From assembly GCF_900103825.1 (NCBI RefSeq), contig NZ_FNIF01000002.1:434001-498000 (forward strand): a stretch of DNA of 64,000 nt, written 5' to 3'. Position 1 is the first letter of the stretch. Each line of letters starts with the position of its first letter. The position numbers and the translations under genes were made by a program. A model generated the notes under the pieces. It was given only the letters and a program-made list of their open reading frames with translations. It was not told where the DNA came from and ran no database searches. Origin of the DNA: Paenibacillus sp. yr247 (GTDB lineage Bacteria > Bacillota > Bacilli > Paenibacillales > NBRC-103111). This document shows positions 36,136 to 44,099 of this stretch, piece by piece.

Positions 36136-37281
36136 ATGACTTCTTCCTATTCATCACTATTCGAATCCTTCCAGCTGAAATCAGGGGTTGAATTGAAAAA
36201 CCGCTTCGTCATGGCACCTATGACGAATTGCTCTTCGAACGAAGACGGCACGGTATCGAGTGCGGAACTTGCTTACTACGCTCGGCGTTGCCAAGGCGTT
36301 AGTATGGTGATTACGGCAAACACTTATGTGACTCCCAATGGAAAAGGTTTCCCCGGTCAATTCTCCGGAGACAGCGACGCGATGATTCCAAGCTTACGTT
36401 CGCTTGCTCAAACGATACAGGCGCAAGGGGCTAAAGCGGTGCTGCAAATTTGCCACAATGGCCGGCACTGCCCGCCATCGTTAGTGCCAAATGGCGACAT
36501 CGTTAGCGCGAGTGAAGTCGCAAGCAACCAAGATCAAGTAGGAGGCGCATCACCTCGTGCCCTGACTGAAATCGAGGTGGAGGAGATCATTAGCGCTTTC
36601 GGCGAAACGACGCGTCGCGCGATAGAAGCGGGCTGCGACGGCGTTGAGATTCATGGCGCTAATGGCTACCTGATTCAGCAGTTCTTTTCACCCCATACGA
36701 ACCTTCGCAACGACAAATGGGGCGGCAGCCTGGAAAAAAGGATGGCGTTCCCGCTGGCCATTGTAGATGAAGTAAAGCGTGTTGTTGTCGCCCACGCCAG
36801 AGAGCCGTTCATCGTCGGCTATCGCTTCTCGCCGGAAGAAGATACGACACCAGGCATCACGATGGTGGAGACATTCGCTCTTGTCGATGCGTTAGCTGAC
36901 AAGGACCTCGATTACTTACACATATCACTCAATGACTTCCGTTCTTTGCCTCGCAGAGGCGCAGATGAATCCCGCACTCGCGTCGAGTGGATTCAAGAGC
37001 GCATTAACGGCAGAGTACCTCTGATTGGTGTCGGCTCTATTCGTACGGCAGATGATGCTCGGGATGCGCTGCAGCTAGGTCTGCCTTTAATCGCAATCGG
37101 CCGTGAGTTGATTATCGATCCAGATTGGGTGCAAAAGGTCAAGGAAAATCGACTTTCCGAAATTTCTACGGTTATTTCGAAACAGGATCAAGCTAAGCTT
37201 GTTATTCCCGATCCCTTATGGAATTTAATTAGGAACAGAACGGGCTGGTTCCCAGTCGCTGAGGAAACAGCAAGCAAGTGA
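36136..37281 (+). CDS. Old yellow enzyme family NADH:flavin oxidoreductase
   Basis: 381 residues. FMN-dependent TIM barrel: LKNRFVMAPMTNCSSNEDG, ICHNGRHC (substrate-binding His pair position), the GCDGVEIHGANGYLIQQFFSPHTNLR signature (Asn of H/N-x-x-N is present), GSLEKRMAFPL and the phosphate-binding VPLIGVGSIRTADDA. The family reduces activated alkenes or acts in nitro-compound detoxification. ATG follows AAAGGAAAGGA. Monocistronic; a terminator lies 170 bases downstream. Confidence 0.93.
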   Translation: MTSSYSSLFESFQLKSGVELKNRFVMAPMTNCSSNEDGTVSSAELAYYARRCQGVSMVITANTYVTPNGKGFPGQFSGDSDAMIPSLRSLAQTIQAQGAKAVLQICHNGRHCPPSLVPNGDIVSASEVASNQDQVGGASPRALTEIEVEEIISAFGETTRRAIEAGCDGVEIHGANGYLIQQFFSPHTNLRNDKWGGSLEKRMAFPLAIVDEVKRVVVAHAREPFIVGYRFSPEEDTTPGITMVETFALVDALADKDLDYLHISLNDFRSLPRRGADESRTRVEWIQERINGRVPLIGVGSIRTADDARDALQLGLPLIAIGRELIIDPDWVQKVKENRLSEISTVISKQDQAKLVIPDPLWNLIRNRTGWFPVAEETASK

Positions 37282-37453
37282 TGAATGAGCAACGCATCGG
37301 ATCGAACAAGACAAATGAAAAAGAAGTAAATAATAACGTTGGATACGTTATTACCTACTTCAAATTATAGTACACTTAAGTTGGCGCCCTGATCGGGGTC
37401 ATCGCTAGTTCAAACTATACGGGCTGTGGGTATTCACAGCATAATTATCATGG

Positions 37454-37489
37454 CCGTATAAGTGTTAACACACACTTATACGGTTTTTT
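37454..37489 (+). terminator. Strong intrinsic terminator
   Basis: Perfect 12-bp stem CCGTATAAGTGT/ACACTTATACGG followed by T6, 170 bases after the old yellow enzyme gene. Confidence 0.88.
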
Positions 37490-37543
37490 AGTATTTCCTC
37501 AATTAGCCACATATACAGTAAAATTCAATTTAAAAGCTGAATG

Positions 37544-37580
37544 TAAGAGTTCTATTGCAATTCCTGCAATAGAACTCTTA
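37544..37580. terminator. 16-bp hairpin after mqnD
   Basis: TAAGAGTTCTATTGCA pairs perfectly with TGCAATAGAACTCTTA around ATTCC. It is placed like a terminator for mqnD on the minus strand, but the T run is weak. Confidence 0.6.
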
Positions 37581-37593
37581 AGCTTACAAACCT

Positions 37594-38442
37594 TTATTTC
37601 AATAGGGTCGCATAATCCATCTGCGGCACGAGCCCTGCCTCGGCAGCCCGCTGGAGCAAGGTTAAGACGGCGCCATAGCCGCTATCACCAAGATTTGCGG
37701 TGAACTCGTTTACGTACAGGTCGATATGCGCCTGCGCAACCTGCGGGTCCATTTCCTGCGCGTGCTGCATGACGTAGTCGCGCGATGCTTCCGGATGCGC
37801 CCACGCGTATTCGACTGAGGCGCGGGCCCAGCCCGCAAGCGCCTCCAGATCAAGGGAGCGCCGCGCAATGATGGCGCCCAGCGGGATCGGCAGGTTGGTG
37901 TCTGACTCCCACCAACTGCCCAGATCTGTGAGAAGCGCTAACCCGTACGACGGGTAAGTGAAGCGCGCTTCATGAATGACGAGGCCGGCATCGATGAGGC
38001 CGTCCCGCACGGCGGGCATGATCTCGTGAAACGGCATGACCACGATTTCGCCAACACCGCCGGGGACGTTCTGTTCCGCCCAGAGGCGGAACAGTAAATA
38101 CGCGGTCGAGCGCTCGCTCGGCACAGCGACCCGGCGGCCGCTCAGCATGGCCGGGTCTGGGGCTGTTCCCGCTGGACCGCTGATCTTCGTCAGCACCAGC
38201 GGTCCGCAGCCTCTGCCCAAGGCGCCGCCGCAGGGCAGCAGGGCGTAATCCTGCAGCACCCAAGGCAGTGCTGCGTAAGAGATCTTGAGCACATCGGGGC
38301 CGCTGCCTTCGGCAGCCAGCCGGTTCGTAATGTCGATGTCGGCGTATAAGAGATCCAGTTCGGGGGCGCCCGGGATTAATCCATGCGCCCAAGCATGGAA
38401 AACAAACGTATCGTTTGGACAAGGTGAGTAAGCAATCTTCAT
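37594..38442 (-). CDS. mqnD: 1,4-dihydroxy-6-naphthoate synthase (futalosine menaquinone pathway)
   Basis: 282 residues. MqnD cleaves cyclic dehypoxanthinylfutalosine to 1,4-dihydroxy-6-naphthoate. It starts with the signature KIAYSPCPNDTFVFHAWAHG, followed by YADIDITNRLA, VLKISYAALPW, and GLIDAGLVIHEARFTYPSYGL with the conserved His. It begins one base beyond the mqnB stop, so the two are cotranscribed. Both genes are much more GC-rich than their neighbours. The other mqn genes are not in the window. Confidence 0.95.
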   Translation of the reverse strand: MKIAYSPCPNDTFVFHAWAHGLIPGAPELDLLYADIDITNRLAAEGSGPDVLKISYAALPWVLQDYALLPCGGALGRGCGPLVLTKISGPAGTAPDPAMLSGRRVAVPSERSTAYLLFRLWAEQNVPGGVGEIVVMPFHEIMPAVRDGLIDAGLVIHEARFTYPSYGLALLTDLGSWWESDTNLPIPLGAIIARRSLDLEALAGWARASVEYAWAHPEASRDYVMQHAQEMDPQVAQAHIDLYVNEFTANLGDSGYGAVLTLLQRAAEAGLVPQMDYATLLK

Positions 38443-38443
38443 A

Positions 38444-39082
38444 TTAAAGCACCTCCGCTAAGACTGAACTTGCTGCTTCTAAAGCTTTCAAGGCATCACC
38501 GATGCGCCAGGCATCACGGTCACGAGGACCAACCGCGTTGGAGATCGCGCGGATCTCCAGCACAGGCACACCGCGCAGATGAGCGGCTGTTGCTATGCCG
38601 AAGCCTTCCATGGCTTCGGCTGCGGCTCCAGGCACACGCGCAGCTAGCGCTGCTGCAGTAGCTGCCGTCCCTGTGGCCGTCGCTACCGTGAGCACCGGCG
38701 CCGTTTGCGCGGGCAAACCGGCGGCGAGCAGCGCCGCCAGCACTCGCTCAGCTGCATCAGCGGCGACGCTAACTCGCGTCGAGCCGAAGCCCAGCTCGTC
38801 CAAGCTGCTGAAGCCTTCGAGCAGCTCCACGCCAAGGTCAGCGGCAATGATCTCGCTCGCTACAACCAGCGAGCCTATCTCCGCTTGCCCTACAAATCCG
38901 CCAGCAATGCCGGCGATAACAACGAAATCATATTCAGCTTTAGCAAGCTCCATCGCTCCGTTAACTGCAGCGGCTGCAAGCCCCACACCAGCCAAAGCGA
39001 ATTCAAACCTGCTGTCATGGCCAAGACCCCGCTGGACAGCATCCCTTTCAGGCGCTACAGCTGTCATTACAAGTACACGCAT
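38444..39082 (-). CDS. mqnB: Futalosine hydrolase
   Basis: 212 residues. MqnB removes hypoxanthine from futalosine. It has the nucleoside-phosphorylase-like fold with VMTAVAPERDAV, FVVIAGIAGGFVGQ, and the active-site Glu/Asp region AEAMEGFGIATAAHLRGVPVLEIRAISN. Strongly Ala-rich and GC-rich. First gene of the mqnB-mqnD pair; AAAGGGGA precedes the ATG at 10 bases. Confidence 0.94.
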   Translation of the reverse strand: MRVLVMTAVAPERDAVQRGLGHDSRFEFALAGVGLAAAAVNGAMELAKAEYDFVVIAGIAGGFVGQAEIGSLVVASEIIAADLGVELLEGFSSLDELGFGSTRVSVAADAAERVLAALLAAGLPAQTAPVLTVATATGTAATAAALAARVPGAAAEAMEGFGIATAAHLRGVPVLEIRAISNAVGPRDRDAWRIGDALKALEAASSVLAEVL

Positions 39083-39204
39083 TGTTGTGCCTATCCCCTT
39101 TATGATAAATAACCATCAGATATATTGATAATTTTATTTTACATGACCAAGATCAAATAGGAAACTTTCGAGAACAATCAAACTCTTCCTTCGATTAAAT
39201 CGAG

Positions 39205-39258
39205 TTGACATTGCGATCTAATTTAATTATCATCTAATTAGATAATGATCTAATCGAA
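39205..39258 (+). promoter_or_regulatory. Promoter with overlapping repeated operator upstream of the ArsR-DUF2087 gene
   Basis: TTGACA (39205-39210), 17 bases, TATCAT (39228-39233). Around the -10 are three ATCTAAT-type half sites, two of them forming a perfect ATCTAATTAGAT palindrome (39232-39243), with an outer TTATC/GATAA pair. Such an array over the -10 suits autorepression by the ArsR-type product. Confidence 0.65.
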
Positions 39259-39282
39259 AACTAGTTCGGAGGTGCTAACGCC

Positions 39283-39888
39283 ATGCAATTAGATAAAATC
39301 ATCACCTATCACAAGGCTCTCGCAGACGCGACGCGTATTCGAATGCTTATCCTGCTAGCTGAAGGAGAGCTGAACGGTCAAGTTCTTGCCGAAAAACTGG
39401 GTGTAACTCCAGCTACCATCACCCATCACGCCTCCAAGCTTCGCGAAGCCAGCCTGATCCATGAACGCAGAGATAAGAACACGATTTATTTCGCTTTGAA
39501 TGACTATTTCCTTCGCAGCAATGCCAGCGCGACAGCCGATCTCATTTATAAAAATAAGAAAGGAGGTTCTGTGCCCATGAAGGATGAAGACGCAAATCTC
39601 AACCTCAAGCAATCTGTTATTCGAAACTTTTTCACCTTAGATGGCAAACTCAAGCATGTCCCTGCACAGCTCAAGAAAAAACTAATTGTCCTGGAACATC
39701 TCGTAAAGCAATTTGAAAAAGGACATACCTACACAGAGAAAGAACTGAATACACGGATTAAGAACTATCATCCCGATTTTGCAACGATTCGCCGAGAATT
39801 TATTATGCACCAGTTCATGTTTCGCGAGAACGAGGTTTATGAAATTAATCCACCGGAAATGTGGGCCAAATGGGAAACTTTATCTTAA
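39283..39888 (+). CDS. ArsR-type HTH regulator with DUF2087 domain
   Basis: 201 residues. The N-terminal winged helix (about 5-75) reads HKALADATRIRMLILLAEGELNG-like sequence, then LGVTPATITHHASKLREASLIHERRDKN. The C-terminal DUF2087 domain (about 110-200) has IRNFFTLDGKLKHVPAQLKKK and ends NPPEMWAKWETL. No Cys pair for metal binding in the HTH part is visible. The ligand is unknown. The gene lies just after a palindromic promoter and alone, so it may regulate itself and other sites. ATG follows TCGGAGGTG. Confidence 0.9.
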   Translation: MQLDKIITYHKALADATRIRMLILLAEGELNGQVLAEKLGVTPATITHHASKLREASLIHERRDKNTIYFALNDYFLRSNASATADLIYKNKKGGSVPMKDEDANLNLKQSVIRNFFTLDGKLKHVPAQLKKKLIVLEHLVKQFEKGHTYTEKELNTRIKNYHPDFATIRREFIMHQFMFRENEVYEINPPEMWAKWETLS

Positions 39889-39909
39889 GCCATAAAAATT
39901 CACATGCAA

Positions 39910-39955
39910 AAAGGACGGTTCTCCATCGTTTTCACGATCTAAGAACTCGTCCTTT
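39910..39955. terminator. Bidirectional terminator
   Basis: AAAGGACG...CGTCCTTT with inner GTTCT/AGAAC and ATCGT/ACGAT pairing, between the ArsR-DUF2087 gene and the VOC fragment. Confidence 0.75.
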
Positions 39956-39966
39956 CTGTTCGCTAC

Positions 39967-40149
39967 TTATCCTTTTAAAAGAAACGAATTACCATCCTCA
40001 TCCTTGAATGTGGCGAATGTTCCCCCTTGCATAACCTGTAGTTCCCCTTCGAATTCAACACCTTTGGACTTCATGTTCTCATAGGTCCCTTGAATCATAG
40101 CATTAACATTCGTTATTCGTCTTGTAAAAATACGACATTCTTCGATTAC
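39967..40149 (-). pseudogene. VOC/glyoxalase family C-terminal fragment
   Basis: An open minus-strand frame of about 61 codons without a plausible start encodes the C-terminal half of a VOC domain: TYENMKSKGVEFEGELQ and GTFATFKDEDGNSFLLKG-stop. Glu and the FKDEDGNSF strand match the end of VOC proteins. The N-terminal metal-binding half is missing; upstream sequence is the tail of another broken gene. Confidence 0.65.
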
Positions 40150-40578
40150 TTCCTTTGCTCAAAGGCACGCAGTATCCACTTTTTGTATTCAGCCGGTGTT
40201 ATTCCTGGCCAAGTTAAACCTGGACACTGTATTCAACTGTTTAGCGGACATGCCGATTAGCTCCGAGCATATGCGTTCGAACTGCCGCTGTGAGTACCCG
40301 CTTTCTGCCACGCTGCTTGGGACATCCTGTTCCATAGGACTGCGATAAAGCTTGGACAAAATATCAATTATGGCATCTTGTTTGAACTCCGGTTGAAATT
40401 TGGCATGTAAAAATGCTGTAAGAACGCCGATCCCCTCATCTAAACCCGCTTCGGCCAGCACTTGTTCCAACTGAGCGATCTCAGCTTCCGGAAATAATTC
40501 GTCTAAAGGAACAAACTTATCTTTTAATACACGGTTATCTATATTCTTGAATGCCTGCAGTATGGCTTCTCTACTCAT
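40146..40578 (-). pseudogene. Truncated and frameshifted AraC-type regulator
   Basis: The main frame (40189-40578, MSREAILQAFKN start) encodes the middle region of an AraC regulator of the DUF6597-type: LDEGIGVLTAFLHAKF, then the first HTH with SVAESGYSQRQFERICSELIGMSAKQLN. It stops early at RFNLARNNTG. The next frame continues as TPAEYKKWILRAFEQRK-stop (to 40146), the usual end of such proteins, but the second HTH of about 35 residues is missing. So the gene has an N-terminal loss, an internal deletion and a frameshift. It overlaps the VOC fragment. Confidence 0.6.
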
Positions 40579-40617
40579 TTCATCCCGCCCCCAAATATGA
40601 TATAATTAGTTGTAAGA

Positions 40618-40632
40618 GTTTACATTATAAAC
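40618..40632. promoter_or_regulatory. Candidate operator upstream of the small ArsR gene
   Basis: GTTTACATTATAAAC, a 5-bp-arm palindrome (GTTTA/TAAAC), lies 20 bases before the start codon and about 10 bases after a TATAAT. Consistent with autoregulation, not proven. Confidence 0.4.
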
Positions 40633-40651
40633 AGGCAGGTGAACGCTTGCG

Positions 40652-40957
40652 ATGAGAACCATCTTCCATCCTGCTAGGAGCGATCTTGAATTATCAGCCA
40701 TCTTACACGCTTTAAGTGATGAGATCAGACTTCGTGTAATTAAGAAACTTCATGATCAGGGTGAGCTGTTCTGCAGCGCCATTGAAATTGAAATCCCCAA
40801 ATCCACTCTCTCCCATCACTTTAAGGTGTTGCGTGAGTCAGGGTTGGTCCATACACGCATTGAAGGCACTACACGCTATATATCCCTTCGCCGAGAAGAT
40901 TTGCAAGCCAGGTTTCCTGGGCTGTTAGATACCATTTTATCTTTAGTTAACGCCTAA
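40652..40957 (+). CDS. ArsR family winged-helix regulator
   Basis: 101 residues, a stand-alone winged helix: LHALSDEIRLRVIKKLHDQG, CSAIEIEIPKSTLSHHFKVLRESGLVHTRIEGTTRYISL. The usual metal-binding CxC in helix 3 is absent; a single Cys occurs near residue 40. Divergent from the broken AraC gene, which may have been its former neighbour or target. ATG follows CAGGTGA. A terminator follows immediately. Confidence 0.92.
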   Translation: MRTIFHPARSDLELSAILHALSDEIRLRVIKKLHDQGELFCSAIEIEIPKSTLSHHFKVLRESGLVHTRIEGTTRYISLRREDLQARFPGLLDTILSLVNA

Positions 40958-40958
40958 G

Positions 40959-41003
40959 AGCTCCCTTTCACTATGATTCAGCATGGTGATGGGGAGTTTT
41001 TTT
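40959..41003 (+). terminator. Intrinsic terminator of the ArsR gene
   Basis: AGCTCCCTTTCAC pairs with GTGATGGGGAG, followed by T7. Confidence 0.85.
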
Positions 41004-41143
41004 GTTGGTTCCCCGATAGGAATCTGCTTATTATTAAGGAGCTAGTGGACACGTTACCTAATTTAAATATCCGAAATTGGACATTCATCCATACGCCCTC
41101 TAGATAAATGACATATAGTAATGTTGTGAAGGGAGGGATTGAC

Positions 41144-41251
41144 ATGAGTTATGGTTGCGGACCTGCAGTACCTTACACTGGCACATCTGTAGTTCTCGTT
41201 CTATACATCCTCTTGGTTATCGTTCTTAGTACTTTCGGATTTGGGTGGTAA
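41144..41251 (+). CDS. YjcZ-family small spore peptide
   Basis: A 35-residue peptide: MSYGCGPAVPYTGTSVVLVL, then YILLVIVLSTFGFGW. The Gly/Tyr-rich start, one hydrophobic helix and the FGFGW end match the YjcZ-type sporulation peptides. GGGAGGG lies 6 bases before the ATG, and a terminator follows, so it is a complete small gene. Function in the spore is unknown. Confidence 0.85.
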   Translation: MSYGCGPAVPYTGTSVVLVLYILLVIVLSTFGFGW

Positions 41252-41260
41252 TGGTAGACA

Positions 41261-41304
41261 AAGCGGCTGGGACGATGATTTCCGTTCCGGCCGCTTACTT
41301 TTTT
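41261..41304 (+). terminator. Intrinsic terminator of the YjcZ gene
   Basis: AAGCGGC...GCCGCTT with inner pairing, then ACTTTTTTG. Confidence 0.8.
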
Positions 41305-41381
41305 GAGGCCTTTTACGCTATAATTAAATCTTAATGAGTTACATGTATTCTACTACCTATTCAGGATGGAGACGAGGAATT

Positions 41382-42404
41382 GTGGCTAATCCCATTTTGA
41401 CCATTGTGGTCCCTTGTTATAACGAAGAAGAAGTACTCCCAGAAACGATATTCCAGCTTAGCAGCGTACTGGATGCCCTCATCGAAGATAAACTAGTTGC
41501 AAGTTCAAGCACTATACTCTTTGTTGACGATGGCAGCAAGGATGCAACTTGGGCGCTCATCGAACGCTTCCATGCCTCCAATTCTTTCATCACAGGACTT
41601 AAACTGGCGAAAAATGCCGGTCACCAAAGCGCCTTGCTTGCTGGACTAATGAAAGCCAAATCCTATTCAGATTGTGTTGTTTCCATTGATGCAGATCTAC
41701 AGGATGACACGAACGCCATTCGCGAGTTTATCGTCAAATTCCACGAAGGCTGCGATATCGTATATGGCGTCCGACAAGATCGCTCCGCAGATACGTTTTT
41801 CAAGCGGGCTACAGCCCAAGGCTTTTATAAGCTGATGACTTCGCTTGGTGTGAAAATTCATTACAACCATGCGGACTTCCGATTAATGAGTAAACGCGCG
41901 CTCGAAAATTTAGAGAAATTTCAAGAGGTCAATTTATTTCTTCGCGGCATGGTGCCTCTACTCGGCTTCCCATCCACCCAGGTCTATTATGACCGTAAAG
42001 AACGGTTTGCCGGAGAATCCAAATATCCGCTGCGCAAAATGCTCGCATTCGCCTTCGATGGCATCACTTCCTTCAGTGTGACACCCATCCGATTCGTAAC
42101 ATTAATGGGCTTCCTGCTGTTCTTACTAAGTGTCTTTGCCGGGTTGTACGCAATCGCAGGCAAAATATTAGGGGCCAATGTCACTGGTTGGACATCGCTT
42201 ATTTTATCGGTCTGGTTCATTGGAGGGGTTCAGCTTCTGGCACTCGGTTTAATTGGCGAATACATAGGAAAAATATATAAAGAAGTGAAGCAGCGTCCGC
42301 TTTACGTCATTGAGAAAGATTTAACAGCAACCGAACTGAATCCGGCAAAAGATCAAGAAACTGTTAAGGTTCCCTCCATCCAAGCAGCCTCTGTTCGGCG
42401 ATAA
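41382..42404 (+). CDS. Family 2 glycosyltransferase, GtrB/DPM1-like
   Basis: About 340 residues from GTG 41382, which has GGAGACGAGG upstream; the ATG at 41334 has no ribosome site and lies about 10 bases after a TATAAT (41319-41324). The catalytic domain has TIVVPCYNEEEVLP, LFVDDGSKDATW, and the metal-binding VVSIDADLQDD. Two C-terminal membrane helices (about 240-310) follow. Such enzymes make undecaprenyl-phosphate-sugar donors. The next gene encodes GtrA, so the pair probably modifies a cell-surface polymer. Confidence 0.93.
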   Translation: MANPILTIVVPCYNEEEVLPETIFQLSSVLDALIEDKLVASSSTILFVDDGSKDATWALIERFHASNSFITGLKLAKNAGHQSALLAGLMKAKSYSDCVVSIDADLQDDTNAIREFIVKFHEGCDIVYGVRQDRSADTFFKRATAQGFYKLMTSLGVKIHYNHADFRLMSKRALENLEKFQEVNLFLRGMVPLLGFPSTQVYYDRKERFAGESKYPLRKMLAFAFDGITSFSVTPIRFVTLMGFLLFLLSVFAGLYAIAGKILGANVTGWTSLILSVWFIGGVQLLALGLIGEYIGKIYKEVKQRPLYVIEKDLTATELNPAKDQETVKVPSIQAASVRR

Positions 42405-42408
42405 TTCT

Positions 42409-42855
42409 ATGAATCGAATAAGAGCATTGTTGTCTAGCAGCTTCGCACGCTTCTTACTTGTCGGTTTGTTCAATACGTTGGTTGGTCTTTCTGCCAGCTT
42501 CGCTCTCTTTAATCTGCTGCGCCTTAATTACTGGATATCGACGTTCGCGGGAAATACCATTGGTGCTATTGTCAGCTTCACGTTGAATCGTACGTTTACG
42601 TTTCGCTCGAACGTCAGTATCGGCAGCAGTTGGTGGAAATTTGCTGTTGTTATTTTGAGCTGTTATGGCCTGTCGTATAGCATAAGTTGGCTGCTTGCTC
42701 TGGCAGTAGAGTCGATAATGCCTAATGTGCGTACAGATTGGCTGCATAATGGAGCCATATTGGTTGGAAATGGCTTGTATACGATTGGAAATTTCTTGGG
42801 ACACAAATATTTTACATTCCGGACTAATGCTACAAATAACCGCTGGGCATCCTAA
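42409..42855 (+). CDS. GtrA family flippase-like membrane protein
   Basis: 148 residues with four membrane helices: FARFLLVGLFNTLVGLSASF, then GNTIGAIVSFTLNRTFTFRS and VGNGLYTIGNFLGHKYFTFR, the GtrA signature. It is thought to flip lipid-linked sugars across the membrane. It begins 4 bases after the GtrB-like stop. Confidence 0.93.
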   Translation: MNRIRALLSSSFARFLLVGLFNTLVGLSASFALFNLLRLNYWISTFAGNTIGAIVSFTLNRTFTFRSNVSIGSSWWKFAVVILSCYGLSYSISWLLALAVESIMPNVRTDWLHNGAILVGNGLYTIGNFLGHKYFTFRTNATNNRWAS

Positions 42856-42875
42856 GCATCAAGAGGTGATGCCTA

Positions 42876-43169
42876 ATGGCACGAAGAAGAAGCAACCGAG
42901 CAATCGTTCCTGGATCGGAACACGGTTTGGGACTGCTCAAGGCGCAGGTCATGAAAAATCAAGGGTTTAATGTCAATCTGGAACGACCCGATCTGGTGAA
43001 ATATGAAGTAGCCCGAACCCTCGGCGTTCCGCTGCAGCAAGGCTACAACGGGCAGCTAAAATCGGAAGACGCAGGGAGGGTTGGCGGTCCAATCGGTGGG
43101 GCTATGGTAAGGGAGCTCGTCCGCATGGCGCAGCAGCAACTCGCTAATCAGCGACCGCCGCAGCGATAA
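42876..43169 (+). CDS. Alpha/beta-type small acid-soluble spore protein (divergent)
   Basis: 97 residues. SASPs coat spore DNA. The conserved helices are present: ERPDLVKYEVARTLGVPL, then GRVGGPIGGAMVRELVRMAQQQL. Compared with usual SASPs the N-terminus is longer and basic (MARRRSNRAIVPGSEHGLGL), and the spacer between the two blocks differs. The GPR protease site cannot be identified with certainty. AGAGGTGA precedes the ATG. Probably expressed in the forespore. Confidence 0.88.
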   Translation: MARRRSNRAIVPGSEHGLGLLKAQVMKNQGFNVNLERPDLVKYEVARTLGVPLQQGYNGQLKSEDAGRVGGPIGGAMVRELVRMAQQQLANQRPPQR

Positions 43170-43270
43170 GGTTATCGACCGACTGCCATAATCCGCCGCG
43201 GGTGTACATAAACTAGTAGCAAGCTGTTCGCAGCGCTACTTTCTATGTAGAAGTCAGGTGATGATGGTCG

Positions 43271-43714
43271 ATGAATCCCCCAGGCAACCGATCGTCGAAG
43301 CCCGATTGGAAAGGGCTGTCGGCACAAGCCGGCGACGTGCTGGGCCCCGAATTCTGGCAGGACATTGCCAGTATCATCCCGCTTACCGGGCCAAGGATTG
43401 ATATGTATGAGACACCGCAGGAGCTTGTTGTTGTGGCTGAAGTTCCCGGCTTGTCTTCTCCCGAACAGATTCAGCTTTCTTTCCGAGAGCAATCGCTTCT
43501 TATGCGGGGAATGCTCGTTCGACCCTACCAAGTACTTGATGAGCAGATGCGGCTGTCCGAGCGTTTCTTTGGTGCATTTGAGAGAGTTATTCGCTTACCC
43601 GGTAAAGCTAGGACCGAGCAGATGCGGGCACAGTATCATAACGGTTTGCTCATCATCCGAATCCCGCTTGCTCCTCCCGATGGGGAGAAAGTTATTCCTA
43701 TTCAATTCACGTAA
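43271..43714 (+). CDS. Hsp20/alpha-crystallin family protein (spore-coat type)
   Basis: 147 residues. The alpha-crystallin domain spans about 40-145 with DMYETPQELVVVAEVPGL, LMRGMLVRP and FFGAFERVIRLPGKA; the end YHNGLLIIRIPLAP fits. The N-terminal arm is Pro/Gly-rich. Related to CotM/CotP-like coat proteins of Bacillus. Its position between SASP and GerP-like genes supports a spore role. CAGGTGAT lies 10 bases before the ATG. Confidence 0.85.
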   Translation: MNPPGNRSSKPDWKGLSAQAGDVLGPEFWQDIASIIPLTGPRIDMYETPQELVVVAEVPGLSSPEQIQLSFREQSLLMRGMLVRPYQVLDEQMRLSERFFGAFERVIRLPGKARTEQMRAQYHNGLLIIRIPLAPPDGEKVIPIQFT

Positions 43715-43781
43715 CGTTCGACCGACTAGGCTGATCGGTGACTCTGTCACCTGCTCGCCTATGTATCCAAGGTCGGACGTT
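43713..43781 (+). terminator. Terminator after the Hsp20 gene
   Basis: AACGTTCGACC pairs with GGTCGGACGTT (one G-T) with an inner ATCGGTGA/TCACC segment; ATTTGTTTT follows. Confidence 0.7.
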
Positions 43782-43872
43782 ATTTGTTTTGGAAAAAAGA
43801 AATGAATCTCCGTTTGTCCCCATATAAATAAAAGGAGATCGTTTCGGAAATGCGGATATGGAGGGGATTATA

Positions 43873-44091
43873 GTGGTGCGCATTCAATTTCAATCTATTC
43901 ATATCGATGGAATCACGGAGACATCTAGTGTGAATAAGGGTACAAATCGGATCATCGGAAGGCGTCATTCCATGAAGGTCAATCAGGGGCTCGGAGAAAT
44001 ACATGGCGAGCACAATGTCATTATGGGCGGAAAGCATGTTGTCCAAGATGGCGATACCTTTGATTTTAAACCATTTACACGAAAGAGCTGA
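43873..44091 (+). CDS. GerPF-like spore protein, paralogue 1
   Basis: About 72 residues from GTG 43873, which lies 6 bases after GGAGGGG. Pattern VNKGTNRIIGRR, then NQGLGEIHGEHNVIMGG, then DGDTFDF. The same arrangement (GxN, about 15 residues, GxGxxxGxN, about 10 residues, DxDxxD) recurs in three neighbouring proteins and resembles GerPF-type proteins needed for germinant passage through the coat. Four bases before its stop no overlap is seen; the GerPC-like gene begins 8 bases later. Confidence 0.7.
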   Translation: MVRIQFQSIHIDGITETSSVNKGTNRIIGRRHSMKVNQGLGEIHGEHNVIMGGKHVVQDGDTFDFKPFTRKS

Positions 44092-44099
44092 GATCAACC

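Larger units (their letters stand above)
37282..37593. other. 312-base region between convergent genes
   Basis: Contains the 37454-37489 terminator and the 37544-37580 hairpin. A further short palindrome GCTGTGGGTATTCACAGC occurs near 37425. No ORF or RNA gene was recognised. Confidence 0.5.

Noticed and set aside
37380-37452. Possible tRNA- or ncRNA-like segment with GTTCAAACT
   Set aside because: No acceptor stem or D-arm could be folded by eye; only short palindromes are present.
38036-39128. Long plus-strand frames antisense to mqnD/mqnB
   Set aside because: High GC makes long antisense frames common; the minus-strand genes have clear family signatures.
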